Part shown: piece after piece, positions 25,851-34,850 of the stretch
Layout of the letters: each line of letters begins with the position of its first letter
Numbering within the stretch: the first letter of the stretch is position 1
DNA from: Arthrobacter sp. 24S4-2
Lineage (GTDB): Bacteria; Actinomycetota; Actinomycetes; Actinomycetales; Micrococcaceae
Length of the DNA stretch: 64,000 nt
Assembly: GCF_005280255.1 (NCBI RefSeq)
Contig: NZ_CP040018.1
Coordinates: 2,728,001 to 2,792,000, forward strand
Direction of reading: 5' to 3'
The notes under the pieces: model-generated
Databases searched by the model: none
What the model saw: only the letters and a program-made list of their open reading frames with translations
Told to the model about the DNA's origin: nothing
Program-made: the position numbers and the translations under genes

Positions 25851-26956
25851 AGATCATTTCCATCGAGGCGATTCCATTCGCCATCCCTTACCTCAAGCCC
25901 CTGCGGTTCGCCAGCGGCGAGGTGCACACCGCCTCACACGTCCTGGTCCGCATACAGACTTCTGAGGGTGTCGTCGGATTTGCCGAAGCGCCAGCCAGGC
26001 CCTTTACCTATGGCAAAACCCAGGAATCCATCGTGGCGGTGATCGAAACGCTGTTCGCGCCCCAGATCACGGGAATGTCCATCCTGGATCGAGAGCAAGT
26101 GCATGCCGTCATGGACAGAACTGTCGGCAACCCGACCGCCAAGTCGGCCCTGGACATGGCCATCTGGGACGCCATCGGCAAAACCCTCGGGCAACCTGTG
26201 ACGGCCCTGTTGGGCGGCTTCTCGGACGGCATGCGCGTCAGTCATATGCTCGGCTTCGCGGAGCCCGCCAGGATGGTGGCCGAAGCGGAGCGCATGCGCG
26301 ACACCTACGGGATCACCACGTTCAAGGTGAAGGTGGGCCGCAGGCCGTTTGGCCTGGATGTGGCTGTCTGCCGTGCGCTCCGTGAGGAACTCGGTCCAGA
26401 CATTGAACTGTACGTTGACGGTAACCGCGGCTGGACGCCGTCGGAATCCCTGCGCGCCCTCAACGCCATGGCGGACCTTGACCTGACGCTCGCCGAAGAG
26501 CTGTGCCCGGCCGACGACGTCCTCGGCCGGAAGTGGCTCGTGGAGCGCTGCCCTGTCCCGTTCGTGGCCGACGAAAGTGCCACGAACCCAGGACAAGTGA
26601 CGCGCGAACTTCTCAGCGGAGCCGCCAATGCCGTCAGCATCAAGACGGCCCGCACCGGTTTCTCGCACTCCCAGCGCGTCCTGTTCCAGTGCGACGGACT
26701 GGGTGCCGAGGTGGTGATGGGCAACCAGATCGATGGCCAGCTCGGAACCCTGTGCACGGTCACGTTCGGCGCAGCCTTCCAGTCGACCACCCGGCGGGCG
26801 GGAGAGCTCTCCAACTTCCTGGACATGAGCGATGATCTCCTGGCCGATCCCCTCGAAATCGTGGGCGGCAGGCTTGCGGCACGCCAGGTCCCCGGCATCG
26901 GAATCGACATTGATCCCGAGAAGCTGGGCAAGTACCGGCTCGACGCCAACAACTGA
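25847..26956 (+). CDS. catB: muconate cycloisomerase
   Basis: 369 residues, enolase superfamily. It converts cis,cis-muconate to muconolactone. The catalytic lysines are in TTFKVKVGRR (Lys160, Lys162). Metal ligands lie in YVDGNRGW (Asp191), LAEELC (Glu217 or 218) and VADESA (Asp242). A further lysine in VSIKTART completes the site. The start GTG overlaps the catR stop. Chloromuconate cycloisomerases are close relatives, but neighbouring catA and catC favour the ordinary catechol pathway. Confidence 0.92.
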   Translation: MKIISIEAIPFAIPYLKPLRFASGEVHTASHVLVRIQTSEGVVGFAEAPARPFTYGKTQESIVAVIETLFAPQITGMSILDREQVHAVMDRTVGNPTAKSALDMAIWDAIGKTLGQPVTALLGGFSDGMRVSHMLGFAEPARMVAEAERMRDTYGITTFKVKVGRRPFGLDVAVCRALREELGPDIELYVDGNRGWTPSESLRALNAMADLDLTLAEELCPADDVLGRKWLVERCPVPFVADESATNPGQVTRELLSGAANAVSIKTARTGFSHSQRVLFQCDGLGAEVVMGNQIDGQLGTLCTVTFGAAFQSTTRRAGELSNFLDMSDDLLADPLEIVGGRLAARQVPGIGIDIDPEKLGKYRLDANN

Positions 26957-27024
26957 CCTTCCCGGAACACAAACCCAATCCCCGGCGCCGGCACTGAGGC
27001 AGGCGCCCTTCAGAAAGTGAGTCA

Positions 27025-27891
27025 ATGATGACAACCCAGCACGCAGAATTTGAGGCCAAGGCCGCAGAGTCCGGCAACGCTGCTACTGAACGTTTCCGTG
27101 AAAGCGGCAAGACGGCGTGGCTTGCAGTTCCGAAAGAGCGGGTCTCGTTGCTGGCCAACGAAGTCCTGGGCGCGGTCTACGAAACCATTCGCAAGCACAA
27201 GGTGACCTACGACGAATTTAACGCCCTCAAGTCCTGGCTGATCAGCGTGGGCGAGGACGGCGAATGGCCGCTCTTCCTGGATGTCTGGGTGGAGCACATT
27301 GTTGAGGAAGTTTCCACAGAGGACCGCGAGGGCAACAAAGGCACTATCGAGGGCCCTTACTATGTTCCGGGTTCCCCGACGCTCGAAACTCCGGCCACGC
27401 TGCCCATGCGTGACGGCGAAGGCGGCACGCCGCTGCTGTTCCAAGGCCAGGTCCGCGGCGTCGACGGCTCCGCGCTATCCGGCGCCCACGTGGAAATCTG
27501 GCATGCGGACGATGACGGCTTCTACTCCCAGTTCGCGCCGGGCCTTCCCGAATGGAACCTGCGCGGCACCGTCGTGGCGGACGCTGGCGGCAACTTCGCC
27601 CTGAACACCGTGCAGCCTGCGCCGTACCAGATCCCTACCGACGGCGCCTGCGGCAAGCTGATCGCTGCGGCCGGCTGGCACGCCTGGCGCCCGGCGCACC
27701 TGCACCTGAAAGTCTCCGCGCCCGGGTACCAGCTGCTGACGGCGCAGCTCTACTTCGAGGGTGACCAGCACCTGTCCGACGACATTGCCTCGGCCGTCAA
27801 GCCGGAACTTGTCCTGAGCCCCGCCCCGCGCATCGACGGCACCGGCAACGAAGTCACGTACGACTTCGTGCTCGACGCCGACCTCGGTTAA
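27025..27891 (+). CDS. catA: catechol 1,2-dioxygenase
   Basis: 288 residues. This intradiol enzyme opens catechol to cis,cis-muconate. The Fe(III) ligands are two tyrosines (Tyr167 in DGFYSQF, Tyr201 in APYQIP) and two histidines in RPAHLHLKV (His225, His227). The family entry motif GPYYVPGSP lies at about 110-118. The helical N-terminal dimerisation region is complete. It lies between catB and catC in one transcript. Confidence 0.94.
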   Translation: MMTTQHAEFEAKAAESGNAATERFRESGKTAWLAVPKERVSLLANEVLGAVYETIRKHKVTYDEFNALKSWLISVGEDGEWPLFLDVWVEHIVEEVSTEDREGNKGTIEGPYYVPGSPTLETPATLPMRDGEGGTPLLFQGQVRGVDGSALSGAHVEIWHADDDGFYSQFAPGLPEWNLRGTVVADAGGNFALNTVQPAPYQIPTDGACGKLIAAAGWHAWRPAHLHLKVSAPGYQLLTAQLYFEGDQHLSDDIASAVKPELVLSPAPRIDGTGNEVTYDFVLDADLG

Positions 27892-27932
27892 GCCCGCGCC
27901 CCGCAATCGAGACGCGAACAAAGGAGCAGACC

Positions 27933-28232
27933 GTGCTTTTTGCAGTCCGTATGGACGTCACCATCCCCCTGAACATGGATGAACAGGCCAAGACAGAGCT
28001 GCTCGCCCGGGAGAAGGCCTATTCGCAGGAACTGCAGCGCACGGGGGAGTGGCACAACATCTGGCGCTGCGTTGGCGAATACGCGAACATCAGCATTTTC
28101 GATGTTGCAGGCAATGAACGGCTGCACGAAATCCTCTGGGGGCTGCCGCTCTTCCCTTACATGAAGATGGACATCACGCCCCTGGCAGCCCACCCCTCGG
28201 ACATTGCGCTCGTGCCAGGACCGCGAGCCTAA
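27933..28232 (+). CDS. catC: muconolactone delta-isomerase
   Basis: 99 residues from a GTG at 27933, with AAGGAG upstream. This is the usual size for the small decameric isomerase that converts muconolactone to 3-oxoadipate enol-lactone. The family pattern is clear: FAVRMDVTIPLNMDEQAK, REKAYSQELQRTGEW and IWRCVGEYANISIFD. It is last gene of catR-catB-catA-catC. No pcaD or pcaIJ gene follows in this window. Confidence 0.93.
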   Translation: MLFAVRMDVTIPLNMDEQAKTELLAREKAYSQELQRTGEWHNIWRCVGEYANISIFDVAGNERLHEILWGLPLFPYMKMDITPLAAHPSDIALVPGPRA

Positions 28233-28277
28233 ACGGATGGATACCGCCCAAATCCGTGGATGAACTGAAAGGACTTT

Positions 28278-28400
28278 GTAACGGATATTAAGGCAGCCAT
28301 TGTGCGCGGCCAGGGACAGCCCTTCGAGCTCGCAAGCCTTCAGTTGGACACTTTGCCGCCCGATGAGCTCCGCGTCCGACTGGTGGCGGCCGGCAACTGA
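28278..28400 (+). pseudogene. zinc alcohol dehydrogenase, N-terminal stub cut by the IS element
   Basis: A ribosome site (AAAGGA, 28269-28274) is followed by a frame reading TDIKAAIVRGQGQPFELASL and then PPDELRVRLVAAGN before a stop. This matches the first about 40 residues of aryl/benzyl-alcohol type zinc dehydrogenases, which normally continue with a CHTD zinc motif. Codon 28278 is GTA where a GTG start would be expected, so the start may also be lost. The rest of the gene is not on the far side of the IS element. Confidence 0.65.
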
Positions 28401-28406
28401 GCCTAG

Positions 28407-30140
28407 GAGCGTGGGGCGGTAGTGGTTTCCGTCATCCAGGAGTGGTCCTGTCTACTGACCGGTGACACGTTGCCATCTTGATGACCGGGCTGTCCGCGGC
28501 GGTGGTGGGCCTCCTTCGAGGATTGGCAGCGGCCGCGGGCCGGGCAGCCGTGGCCGCCTTGGCCCGTGGGTCAGGCTCCGGCCGGGGCGTTGAGACCGGC
28601 TTTGGCTTTGAAAGTGAACAATTTCAGCAGGTTGTGACAGCCTGCCATCAGTTCCCACTCGTGTTTGGCCTGTTCGAGGCCGCGCAGGAGTACGTGTTTG
28701 CCCTGGCGGGTGTGGATTTGCCCGAAGACCGGTTCGATGATCGCCTTGCGCCGCGCGTAAACGGCCCGGCCCTTCTTGGTTTTGAGTTTCCTCGCCATCC
28801 GTTCCCGGAGTGTGGCGGTGGCCGGGATCCTGCCCCGGGGCGTCTCGGGAACCTTTTCGCCGTGTTTGAGCCGGCCGGTCGCGATGAAGAACTCGGTCCC
28901 GCCGGCGGCCTCGATTTCCTTCACGTGTTCGAGGTTGGCTGCTGAACAATATCCGGCATCAATGGTCCATTGGGCGGGCATCCGGCCCAGGGTTTCGGCG
29001 GTGCGTTCGGTCATCGGGACCAGTTGCTGCACGTCCACCGCGGTGTTGTTCAGATCGGTGGCGACGATGACCTGATGGTCCGCGTCGACCACGGCCTGGG
29101 CGTTGTAGCAATAGTGGTACGAGCCGTCTGCGGTCTTCATGATCCGGGAGTCGGGGTCCGTGAAATTGCGCTGGGCCCTCGGTCTGACCTCCGCTTTGGC
29201 CGCGGCTTCCTCGCCCTTGGCCGCAGCCGCCCCGTCGTCATCGCCGCGGTCCCGGGCTTTCTGCTCCGCCTCTTGGCGTGCTTTGGCTGCCGCGTCCTCT
29301 TCGAGCTGTTTGCGGGCCGCGGCCATCTTCGCCAGCCGCGATTGCCGGTCGGCCAGGTCCGGCGGGAGCTCATCGCCGCGCGTATCCGCCCCGAACCGGG
29401 CATCCTCCTCCCTGTCCACGGCCTCGGCGTCGGCGAGCATGTCCGAGACCTCCGCGGCGAGGATCCTCTGTTTTTCGGTCAGCCGTCCGTAGCTCATCGC
29501 CTTTCGCCGGGACGCGTTGGCCCGGACCTTCGTCCCGTCCAGGGCAACCCGGCCCAAGGAGACCATGCCCGCGGCCCGGCAGAGTTCCAGCGCCTGCAGG
29601 AACACGTTCCCCAACGCCGCGAGATGGCGTTTGCGGAACCGGCCGATGGACCGGAAATCCGGTGCCTGCTGCCCGGCCAGCCAACGGAACGCGACCACGT
29701 CCACGCACGCCCGCTCCAACTCCCGGGAGGAACGCACCCCGACGCAGTAGCCGTAAAGCAGGACCCGGACCATCAACCGCGGATCATACGGCGGCTGGCC
29801 CTTCGTCTTCCCATACGAGCCGTAGAACCGGGACAGATTCAGCTCCCGGGACACCAGATCAGCGATGAACCGGGCCAGATGATTGCCCGGCAACCACTCA
29901 TCCAGCGACGGCGGGACCAGCATCACCGCGTCCGGCTCAAAGGATTTGAACCGCTTCTTCACACCAGCACCGGCCTCAACGATCCCGTCATCAAAACGCT
30001 CCACCCGCTCCACGAGAGCTTCATCAAAAAGGCCATCCTGGGAACCGGAATTCATACTCCCGATTCTTCCAGCCACCCCTCCCGCACCCCGGCAATTCAC
30101 ACGGCGTTTTAAGAACCCGGCCGACTACTGACCCGCGCTC
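28407..30140 (-). mobile_element. IS1182-like insertion sequence, about 1.73 kb
   Basis: The terminal inverted repeats begin GAGCG(T/C)GGG and continue with GTAGT. They match at about 17 of 20 positions and are bounded on both sides by CTAG (28403-28406 and 30141-30144), a likely 4-bp palindromic target duplication. Adjoining flank bases extend the symmetry to GCCTAGGAGCG. The element carries one transposase gene. It abuts an alcohol dehydrogenase stub on the left. The right flank is unrelated, so an adjacent deletion probably followed insertion. Confidence 0.8.
28571..30055 (-). CDS. IS1182-family transposase
   Basis: 494 residues from the ATG at 30055 (an ATG 45 bp upstream is alternative). 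The N-terminal DUF772-like domain includes LVPPSLDEWLPGNHLARFI and PPYDPRLMVRVLLYGYCVG. The DDE catalytic domain includes RVALDGTKVRANAS and QWTIDAGYCSAANL, with a C-terminal glutamate region KAIIEPVFGQIHTRQG. An Ala/Arg/Glu/Lys-rich, probably coiled-coil insert lies at about 235-300. The frame is intact, so the element may be active. Confidence 0.9.
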   Translation of the reverse strand: MNSGSQDGLFDEALVERVERFDDGIVEAGAGVKKRFKSFEPDAVMLVPPSLDEWLPGNHLARFIADLVSRELNLSRFYGSYGKTKGQPPYDPRLMVRVLLYGYCVGVRSSRELERACVDVVAFRWLAGQQAPDFRSIGRFRKRHLAALGNVFLQALELCRAAGMVSLGRVALDGTKVRANASRRKAMSYGRLTEKQRILAAEVSDMLADAEAVDREEDARFGADTRGDELPPDLADRQSRLAKMAAARKQLEEDAAAKARQEAEQKARDRGDDDGAAAAKGEEAAAKAEVRPRAQRNFTDPDSRIMKTADGSYHYCYNAQAVVDADHQVIVATDLNNTAVDVQQLVPMTERTAETLGRMPAQWTIDAGYCSAANLEHVKEIEAAGGTEFFIATGRLKHGEKVPETPRGRIPATATLRERMARKLKTKKGRAVYARRKAIIEPVFGQIHTRQGKHVLLRGLEQAKHEWELMAGCHNLLKLFTFKAKAGLNAPAGA

Positions 30141-30181
30141 CTAGGCGCCGGGCCGGCGCCCGCGCGGGCCGTCGCTAACGA

Positions 30182-30216
30182 CTGGTGGGCGGGCAGAAAC
30201 ACTGCCCGCCCACCAG
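30182..30216. terminator. 15-bp perfect hairpin after the IS element
   Basis: The arms CTGGTGGGCGGGCAG and CTGCCCGCCCACCAG enclose AAACA. There is no clear T-tract. It probably terminated the gene that the IS element and deletion removed. Confidence 0.7.
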
Positions 30217-30407
30217 ATCGTTGCCGTCCTTTGGCCCATTTGCCTTCGTTCTACGGGAGGACTCCTCGAATTCGGCGGACGCGGTTTCTTACGTCATGCT
30301 TCGGAAGGTGAACCCGTGTTTCCCTGCGCGTCCGTCCGTTTCATCCGGGGTTGGGAACTGGTATGCAGGGTGATTGATTGGGTGGACAAGCTTCGAAAGG
30401 ACCTGCC

Positions 30408-30925
30408 ATGACGGAAAATTCTCATCTCACCCCGCGCCGACTCCGCACCATTCTGGGCCATTTCGCGACCGGCCTGACCGTCATCACTGCCGCAACCAAG
30501 GACGGCCCGGCCCGGCTTCACGTGCCAGTCCTTCTCGTCACTGTCGCTGGAACCGGCGCTCGTGACGTTCAGCCCCGGCCCGGACCTCGAGTACGTGGCC
30601 GCTGCTGCGGGGGGCGGGCCGGTTCACGGTGAACGTCCTGCCGGCCGAACACCAGCACGTGGCGGGCCAGTTCGCCCGTTCGGGCACTGACAAGTTCGCC
30701 GGCGTTGATTATTCGCCGTCGACTCTGGGCAACCCGGTCCTGGACCAGGCCCTGGCCTGGGTGGACTGCGAACTCCACCAGGAGTACGACGGCGGCGACC
30801 ACACCATCGTGGTGGCTGCCGTGCGGGCCCTGAGTGCACGGGCTGATGCGGAACCGCTGCTCTTTTTCAAGGGCGACTACTTCGGCGTGCAGTCCCGGGC
30901 CGGGGCGCTGGAGAGCGTGGCATGA
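30408..30925 (+). pseudogene. flavin reductase domain protein, two frameshifts
   Basis: Frame 1 from the ATG at 30408 reads RTILGHFATGLTVITAATKD, a classic flavin-reductase (HpaC-like) start. After about 30505 the similarity moves to a second frame (FTCQSFSSLSLEPALVTFSP). After about 30575 it moves to a third (GRFTVNVLPAEHQ, FAGVDY, VDCELHQEYDGGDHTIVVA), ending at 30925. Each shift is one extra base in a C-rich run. A normal protein would be about 171 residues and supply reduced flavin to a monooxygenase. It is either degenerate or a sequence error. Confidence 0.85.
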
Positions 30926-30933
30926 GCGCCGTC

Positions 30934-31854
30934 TCAGTGCGCTGAGTGTCTGATCGGGTGTCCGAGGCCCGCGACGAAGCGGGCAATGGCGTCCTCGGCA
31001 GTAGGCACGGCGCCGAAGACTTCGCGTTGCCGCGTGGTGTCGGCGACGTAGCGGCCGGACTGGAACCAGGCGGCCATCGCTCCCATGTCTTGCGCCATCG
31101 GGTTGATCGGTGCGAGGACAGTGCCCACGGCGCGGAGGGGCCCGGCGGGGATAGTCCGGACCCGTATCCGTTTGCCGAGGAGCCGGCCGGCAATCCCGGC
31201 GACTTCCTGCATGCTGACAGGTCGGTCCCAGCCGATATCGATGCGCTGCCCGTCGACCCCGGGTGCGTCCGGTGCGGCAGCCAGGTAGCCGGCCAGGTCA
31301 GACGTGAGGACTAAGGTCAACGGAATGCCCGGGGACCCGATCCACGTGAGGCGCCCTTTGGTGAAGGGGTCGCCACCGAAACGGGTGACCTGGTCCAGGA
31401 ATGCTCCCGGACGCAGCGCCACGAACGGGACGCTGAGTTCCTCGAGCCGGTCCTCGGTCAGCTTCTTGTGCCAGAAGTGCGGAACGTCCGGGGTCTGGTC
31501 GCAGGTGAGGATGCTCGTTAGCACGAACCTTCGGACACGGGTGCGGCTGGCAGCTTCCACGAGGTTGCTGTTACCTATGGTGTCGATTTGAGGCGTGTCG
31601 CCTTTGCTGTGCCGCGTGTAGCCTGCGGCGGTGGTGATCACGCTATCGGCGCCATCCATCGCTCGGATCAGCGAGTCCAGGTCCATCATGTCGCCGCGGG
31701 TGATGGTGGCGCCGGCGGCTTCAAGGCGGGTCGCGTCAGAACCGGGACGCACCAGGGCACGAACCTGTTTCCCGCGCGCCAGCAGCTGGGCCACCACCTG
31801 GCCGCCCAGCATTCCGGTGCCGCCTGCCACGAGTACCGGTCCGTCGCCACTCAT
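30934..31854 (-). CDS. NAD(P)H-binding NmrA-like atypical short-chain reductase
   Basis: 306 residues from the ATG at 31854. The N-terminal Rossmann motif is VLVAGGTGMLGGQVVAQLL, followed by ALVRPGSDATRLEAAGATI and DSVITTAAGY. It lacks the Y-x3-K catalytic pair in the normal place, as in NmrA/HSCARG proteins. Such proteins sense NADP(H) state or act as isoflavone-type reductases. The substrate is unknown. It is convergent with the broken flavin reductase. Confidence 0.8.
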   Translation of the reverse strand: MSGDGPVLVAGGTGMLGGQVVAQLLARGKQVRALVRPGSDATRLEAAGATITRGDMMDLDSLIRAMDGADSVITTAAGYTRHSKGDTPQIDTIGNSNLVEAASRTRVRRFVLTSILTCDQTPDVPHFWHKKLTEDRLEELSVPFVALRPGAFLDQVTRFGGDPFTKGRLTWIGSPGIPLTLVLTSDLAGYLAAAPDAPGVDGQRIDIGWDRPVSMQEVAGIAGRLLGKRIRVRTIPAGPLRAVGTVLAPINPMAQDMGAMAAWFQSGRYVADTTRQREVFGAVPTAEDAIARFVAGLGHPIRHSAH

Positions 31855-31979
31855 TGTCGCCTCCAGTGCAGCCAAACCCGTGGACACCATGTGTGAAGCC
31901 AATCTACTCACCGGGGAGGAAGCCGCAAGCCCCGGCAGGGGACGGGAGCACGCACGCCTATCGTCCCAGGTCCGGGTGG

Positions 31980-32681
31980 CTACACGAGCGGCCACGGGTA
32001 TCGCATGCCGGTGCGGTCAACCGGCAACACCCGCTCATGCAACAAGCGCTGCACCCGGCGCTGCAGGGCGGTGACCTCCGCGTCGTCGAGGAGTTCGGCC
32101 ACGTCGGGAGGCACGGCCTCTGCCAGCGGCGTTATGTCCTCGAGCAACGCGCCGGGGACCGGTTCACCCGCGAAGTCCCAGATCACGGTGCGGAGTTTGA
32201 AGCCGGCTGAGAAGCACAGCCCGTGATCGATGCCCCACACCCGTCCGTCGTGGCCGCGCAGCACGTGCCCGCTCTTACGGTCAGTGTTGTTGGCGATGCA
32301 GTCAAAGAGGGCGATCCGCGACAAGACATGGTGGGTCTCGGGTGCGTCCGCGTACAGGGTGAAGTAGTGCTCATCGAAGTCGCACTCAACGAACCACTGC
32401 AGCGACCCGATCCCTAAGGGGGAATCCTCGCGAATCACCGTCGACGGCACGATTCCCCACTCCAGGTACTCGCTCAGCAGGTAAGCCGCGCGTTCCCGCC
32501 GGTACAGGCCGGGCTCGAAATCCGACAGCGGCCGCTCCCCGGCCTCCGGCTTGTAGACGGCACAAGCCGAGTCGTCCCCCCAGGTAACCCGGACGAGGAA
32601 CGTGGCATTGCTACTGCGCAGGATGCGTCCGAGCAGCTCGATGCGGCCCTCGGCGAGCAGTGTCAGCTCCCGCCCGGACAC
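31980..32681 (-). CDS. SCO1664-family protein (kinase-like fold)
   Basis: 233 residues from a GTG at 32681 (MSGRELTLLAEGRIELLGRI). It has a PI3/4-kinase-like core: a lysine in CAVYKPEAGERPL, the catalytic-loop-like FDCIANNTDRKSGHVL, and a metal-binding WGIDHGLCF. Actinobacteria carry it in a conserved trio with a histidine phosphatase and a DUF3090 protein. Here the phosphatase precedes it but the DUF3090 gene is absent. The biochemical role is unknown. Confidence 0.82.
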   Translation of the reverse strand: MSGRELTLLAEGRIELLGRILRSSNATFLVRVTWGDDSACAVYKPEAGERPLSDFEPGLYRRERAAYLLSEYLEWGIVPSTVIREDSPLGIGSLQWFVECDFDEHYFTLYADAPETHHVLSRIALFDCIANNTDRKSGHVLRGHDGRVWGIDHGLCFSAGFKLRTVIWDFAGEPVPGALLEDITPLAEAVPPDVAELLDDAEVTALQRRVQRLLHERVLPVDRTGMRYPWPLV

Positions 32682-32734
32682 AGTCTGTTCCTATTCACGA
32701 CGTCTCAGTCCGCTCAAGGCTACCAGGGTCGAAT

Positions 32735-33361
32735 TCACCATGAGGACGGCTGGCTCCCGCCCTCCACATAGGAGATGGCGGAGACCGAGCCGGGGCTGAT
32801 GACAATCCGCTGGAAGAGGTCCAGAGGCGTGCCCAGGGCGTGGGCCACGGCGGCCTTGATCGGGTCGGCGTGGGAGAAGCACACCACGACGCCGCCGGCG
32901 TGGGCCCCGCACAGTACCTCAAGCGTCCCGACCATCCGCGCCTGCATCTGCGCGAAGCCCTCCCCGTTGGGGAAGCGGAAGGCCGACGGGTTGTGCTGTA
33001 CGGTCTGCCATTCCGGCAAGCCCGCCAGCTCGGCGAGCGCGGCGCCGGTCCACTCGCCGAAGTCACACTCGATCAGGCCGGCGTCGTTGTTCACCTCGAG
33101 GCCCGTGCAGGCTGCCGTGGGCTCCGCAGTCTCGCGGGTCCGCTCCAGGGGTGATGAATAGATGGCGTCCAAGGGAAGACCAGCGAGCCGTTCAGCGACG
33201 AGTTCTGACTGGGCCCGGCCGCGGTCGGACAAGTGCAATCCGGGGGCTCGGCCGGGCAGCACCGTGCCGGTCGTGGGAGTCTCTCCATGGCGCACCAGCA
33301 GCAGGAGGGTTCCCTCTGTTCGCGATGGTGGCGCCGACGGCATTGCTTCAGTCATCAGCAT
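32735..33361 (-). CDS. histidine phosphatase, MSMEG_4193 family
   Basis: 208 residues. The phosphohistidine motif is LLLVRHGETPTTG. Further motifs are LDAIYSSPLERTRETAEP, the acidic DFGEWTG and the second histidine VVCFSHADPIKAAVAHALG. In-frame ATGs at 33355 and 33343 are possible alternative starts. The C-terminus stops soon after VEGGSQPSSW, shorter than relatives. A DUF3090 gene normally lies between it and the SCO1664 gene but only about 54 bp remain, so a small deletion may have trimmed this end. Confidence 0.82.
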   Translation of the reverse strand: MLMTEAMPSAPPSRTEGTLLLLVRHGETPTTGTVLPGRAPGLHLSDRGRAQSELVAERLAGLPLDAIYSSPLERTRETAEPTAACTGLEVNNDAGLIECDFGEWTGAALAELAGLPEWQTVQHNPSAFRFPNGEGFAQMQARMVGTLEVLCGAHAGGVVVCFSHADPIKAAVAHALGTPLDLFQRIVISPGSVSAISYVEGGSQPSSW

Positions 33362-33448
33362 CCAGCGTATGCCGTTCTACGGGCTTACGCGCGGGAATAT
33401 TCACGATTTCCCTCGATTGCCAGCATGTTCGAGGACTACCGTAGAGGG

Positions 33449-34837
33449 GTGAGTGATCGTCCCGATATCTTCACCGTTGGTGAGTTGCGTGCAGCCGGCC
33501 ATGTCCACAAGGCCCTGCGCCACGAGATCCGCGGCAACCTGCTCGCCGCGCTCGCCGCCGGCCGTGATCCGTGGCCCGGGATCTACGGTTTCAGCAGGAC
33601 CGTACTTCCCCAGCTCGAGCGTGCCTTGATCGCCGGCCACGACGTCGTCCTGCTCGGCGAACGGGGACAGGGAAAGACACGGCTCCTCCGTACCATGGTG
33701 GGGCTGCTCGACGAGTGGTCGCCGGTGATCGAGGGATCGGAACTGAACGAGCACCCGTACGAACCGATCACGGAACACTCCCGCGCCCGTGCGCTCACCG
33801 AAGGGGACCGACTGCGCGTCGCCTGGCGCCACCGCTTGGAACGGTACGTCGAGAAGCTAGCCACACCGGACACCTCCGTGGCCGACCTCATCGGCGACGT
33901 CGACCCGATGCGGGTAGCTGAGGGTCGCCGGCTCGGGGACCCGGAAACCATCCACTACGGTCTCGTCCCGCGCTCCAACCGCGGCATCATCGCCATCAAC
34001 GAACTGCCCGATCTCGCCGAGCGAATCCAGGTCTCCATGCTCAACGTGATGGAGGAGCGCGATATCCAGATCCGCGGCTACGTTCTGCGGCTGCCGCTCG
34101 ACGTGCTCGTCGTCGCGTCCGCCAACCCGGAGGACTACACCAACCGCGGCCGGATCATCACGCCCCTGAAGGACCGCTTCGGGGCCGAGATCCGCACCCA
34201 CTACCCGATAGAACTGGACGACGAGGTCGCCGTCATCCGGCAAGAGGGGCGGCTGGTCGCCGACGTCCCGCCCGTCATCCTCGAGATCCTGGCCCGCTAC
34301 ACCCGGTCCCTGCGGCAGTCCCCGGCCATCAATCAGACCTCCGGGGTTTCGGCGCGATTCGCCATAGCGGGCGCCGAAACTGTCGCGGCGGCGGCGCTGC
34401 GCCGGGCGAGCATGCGCGGGGAGGACGAGGCAGTTGCGCGGATCGTCGATCTGGAGACGGCAGTTGAAGTCCTTACCGGCAAGATTGAGTTCGAGCCGGG
34501 CGAGGAAGGGCGTGAACAAGCCGTCCTGGATCACCTCCTGCGCACGGCCACTGCCGAAGCCGTGCGGGCGCACTACCATGGCCTCGACTTCGGTCCACTT
34601 TTGGCAGCGCTCGACGGACACACGACGGTGACCACCGGTGAACAGGTCACCGCGCAGGAGTTCCTCGAAAACCTCCCGGCTCTTGACGGATCCGGCCTTT
34701 ACAACGAGATCAGCAGGCGCCTGGAGGCGAAAAGCGACGGGCAGCGCGCCGCCGCAATCGAACTTGCATTGGAAGGCCTCTTCCTTGCCCGGCGGATCTC
34801 CAAGGAGTCCGGCGACGAAGAGACGATCTACGGCTAG
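33449..34837 (+). CDS. MoxR/ChlI-like AAA+ ATPase
   Basis: 462 residues from a GTG at 33449. An in-frame ATG at 33425 would add 8 residues but has no ribosome site. Walker A is LLGERGQGKTRLL, Walker B is GIIAINELPDLAE, and the sensor 1 region is VLVVASANPEDYTNRGRII. It resembles the I subunit of magnesium chelatase but has no chlorophyll or cobalamin context. Instead it is coupled to a VWA protein 13 bp on, a pair known to remodel or insert metals into partner proteins. Confidence 0.85.
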   Translation: MSDRPDIFTVGELRAAGHVHKALRHEIRGNLLAALAAGRDPWPGIYGFSRTVLPQLERALIAGHDVVLLGERGQGKTRLLRTMVGLLDEWSPVIEGSELNEHPYEPITEHSRARALTEGDRLRVAWRHRLERYVEKLATPDTSVADLIGDVDPMRVAEGRRLGDPETIHYGLVPRSNRGIIAINELPDLAERIQVSMLNVMEERDIQIRGYVLRLPLDVLVVASANPEDYTNRGRIITPLKDRFGAEIRTHYPIELDDEVAVIRQEGRLVADVPPVILEILARYTRSLRQSPAINQTSGVSARFAIAGAETVAAAALRRASMRGEDEAVARIVDLETAVEVLTGKIEFEPGEEGREQAVLDHLLRTATAEAVRAHYHGLDFGPLLAALDGHTTVTTGEQVTAQEFLENLPALDGSGLYNEISRRLEAKSDGQRAAAIELALEGLFLARRISKESGDEETIYG

Positions 34838-34850
34838 GGCAGGCAGCATT

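Noticed and set aside
28970..30112. 380-codon open frame opposite the IS1182-like transposase
   Set aside because: No similarity to a known helper protein; composition follows the transposase codons.
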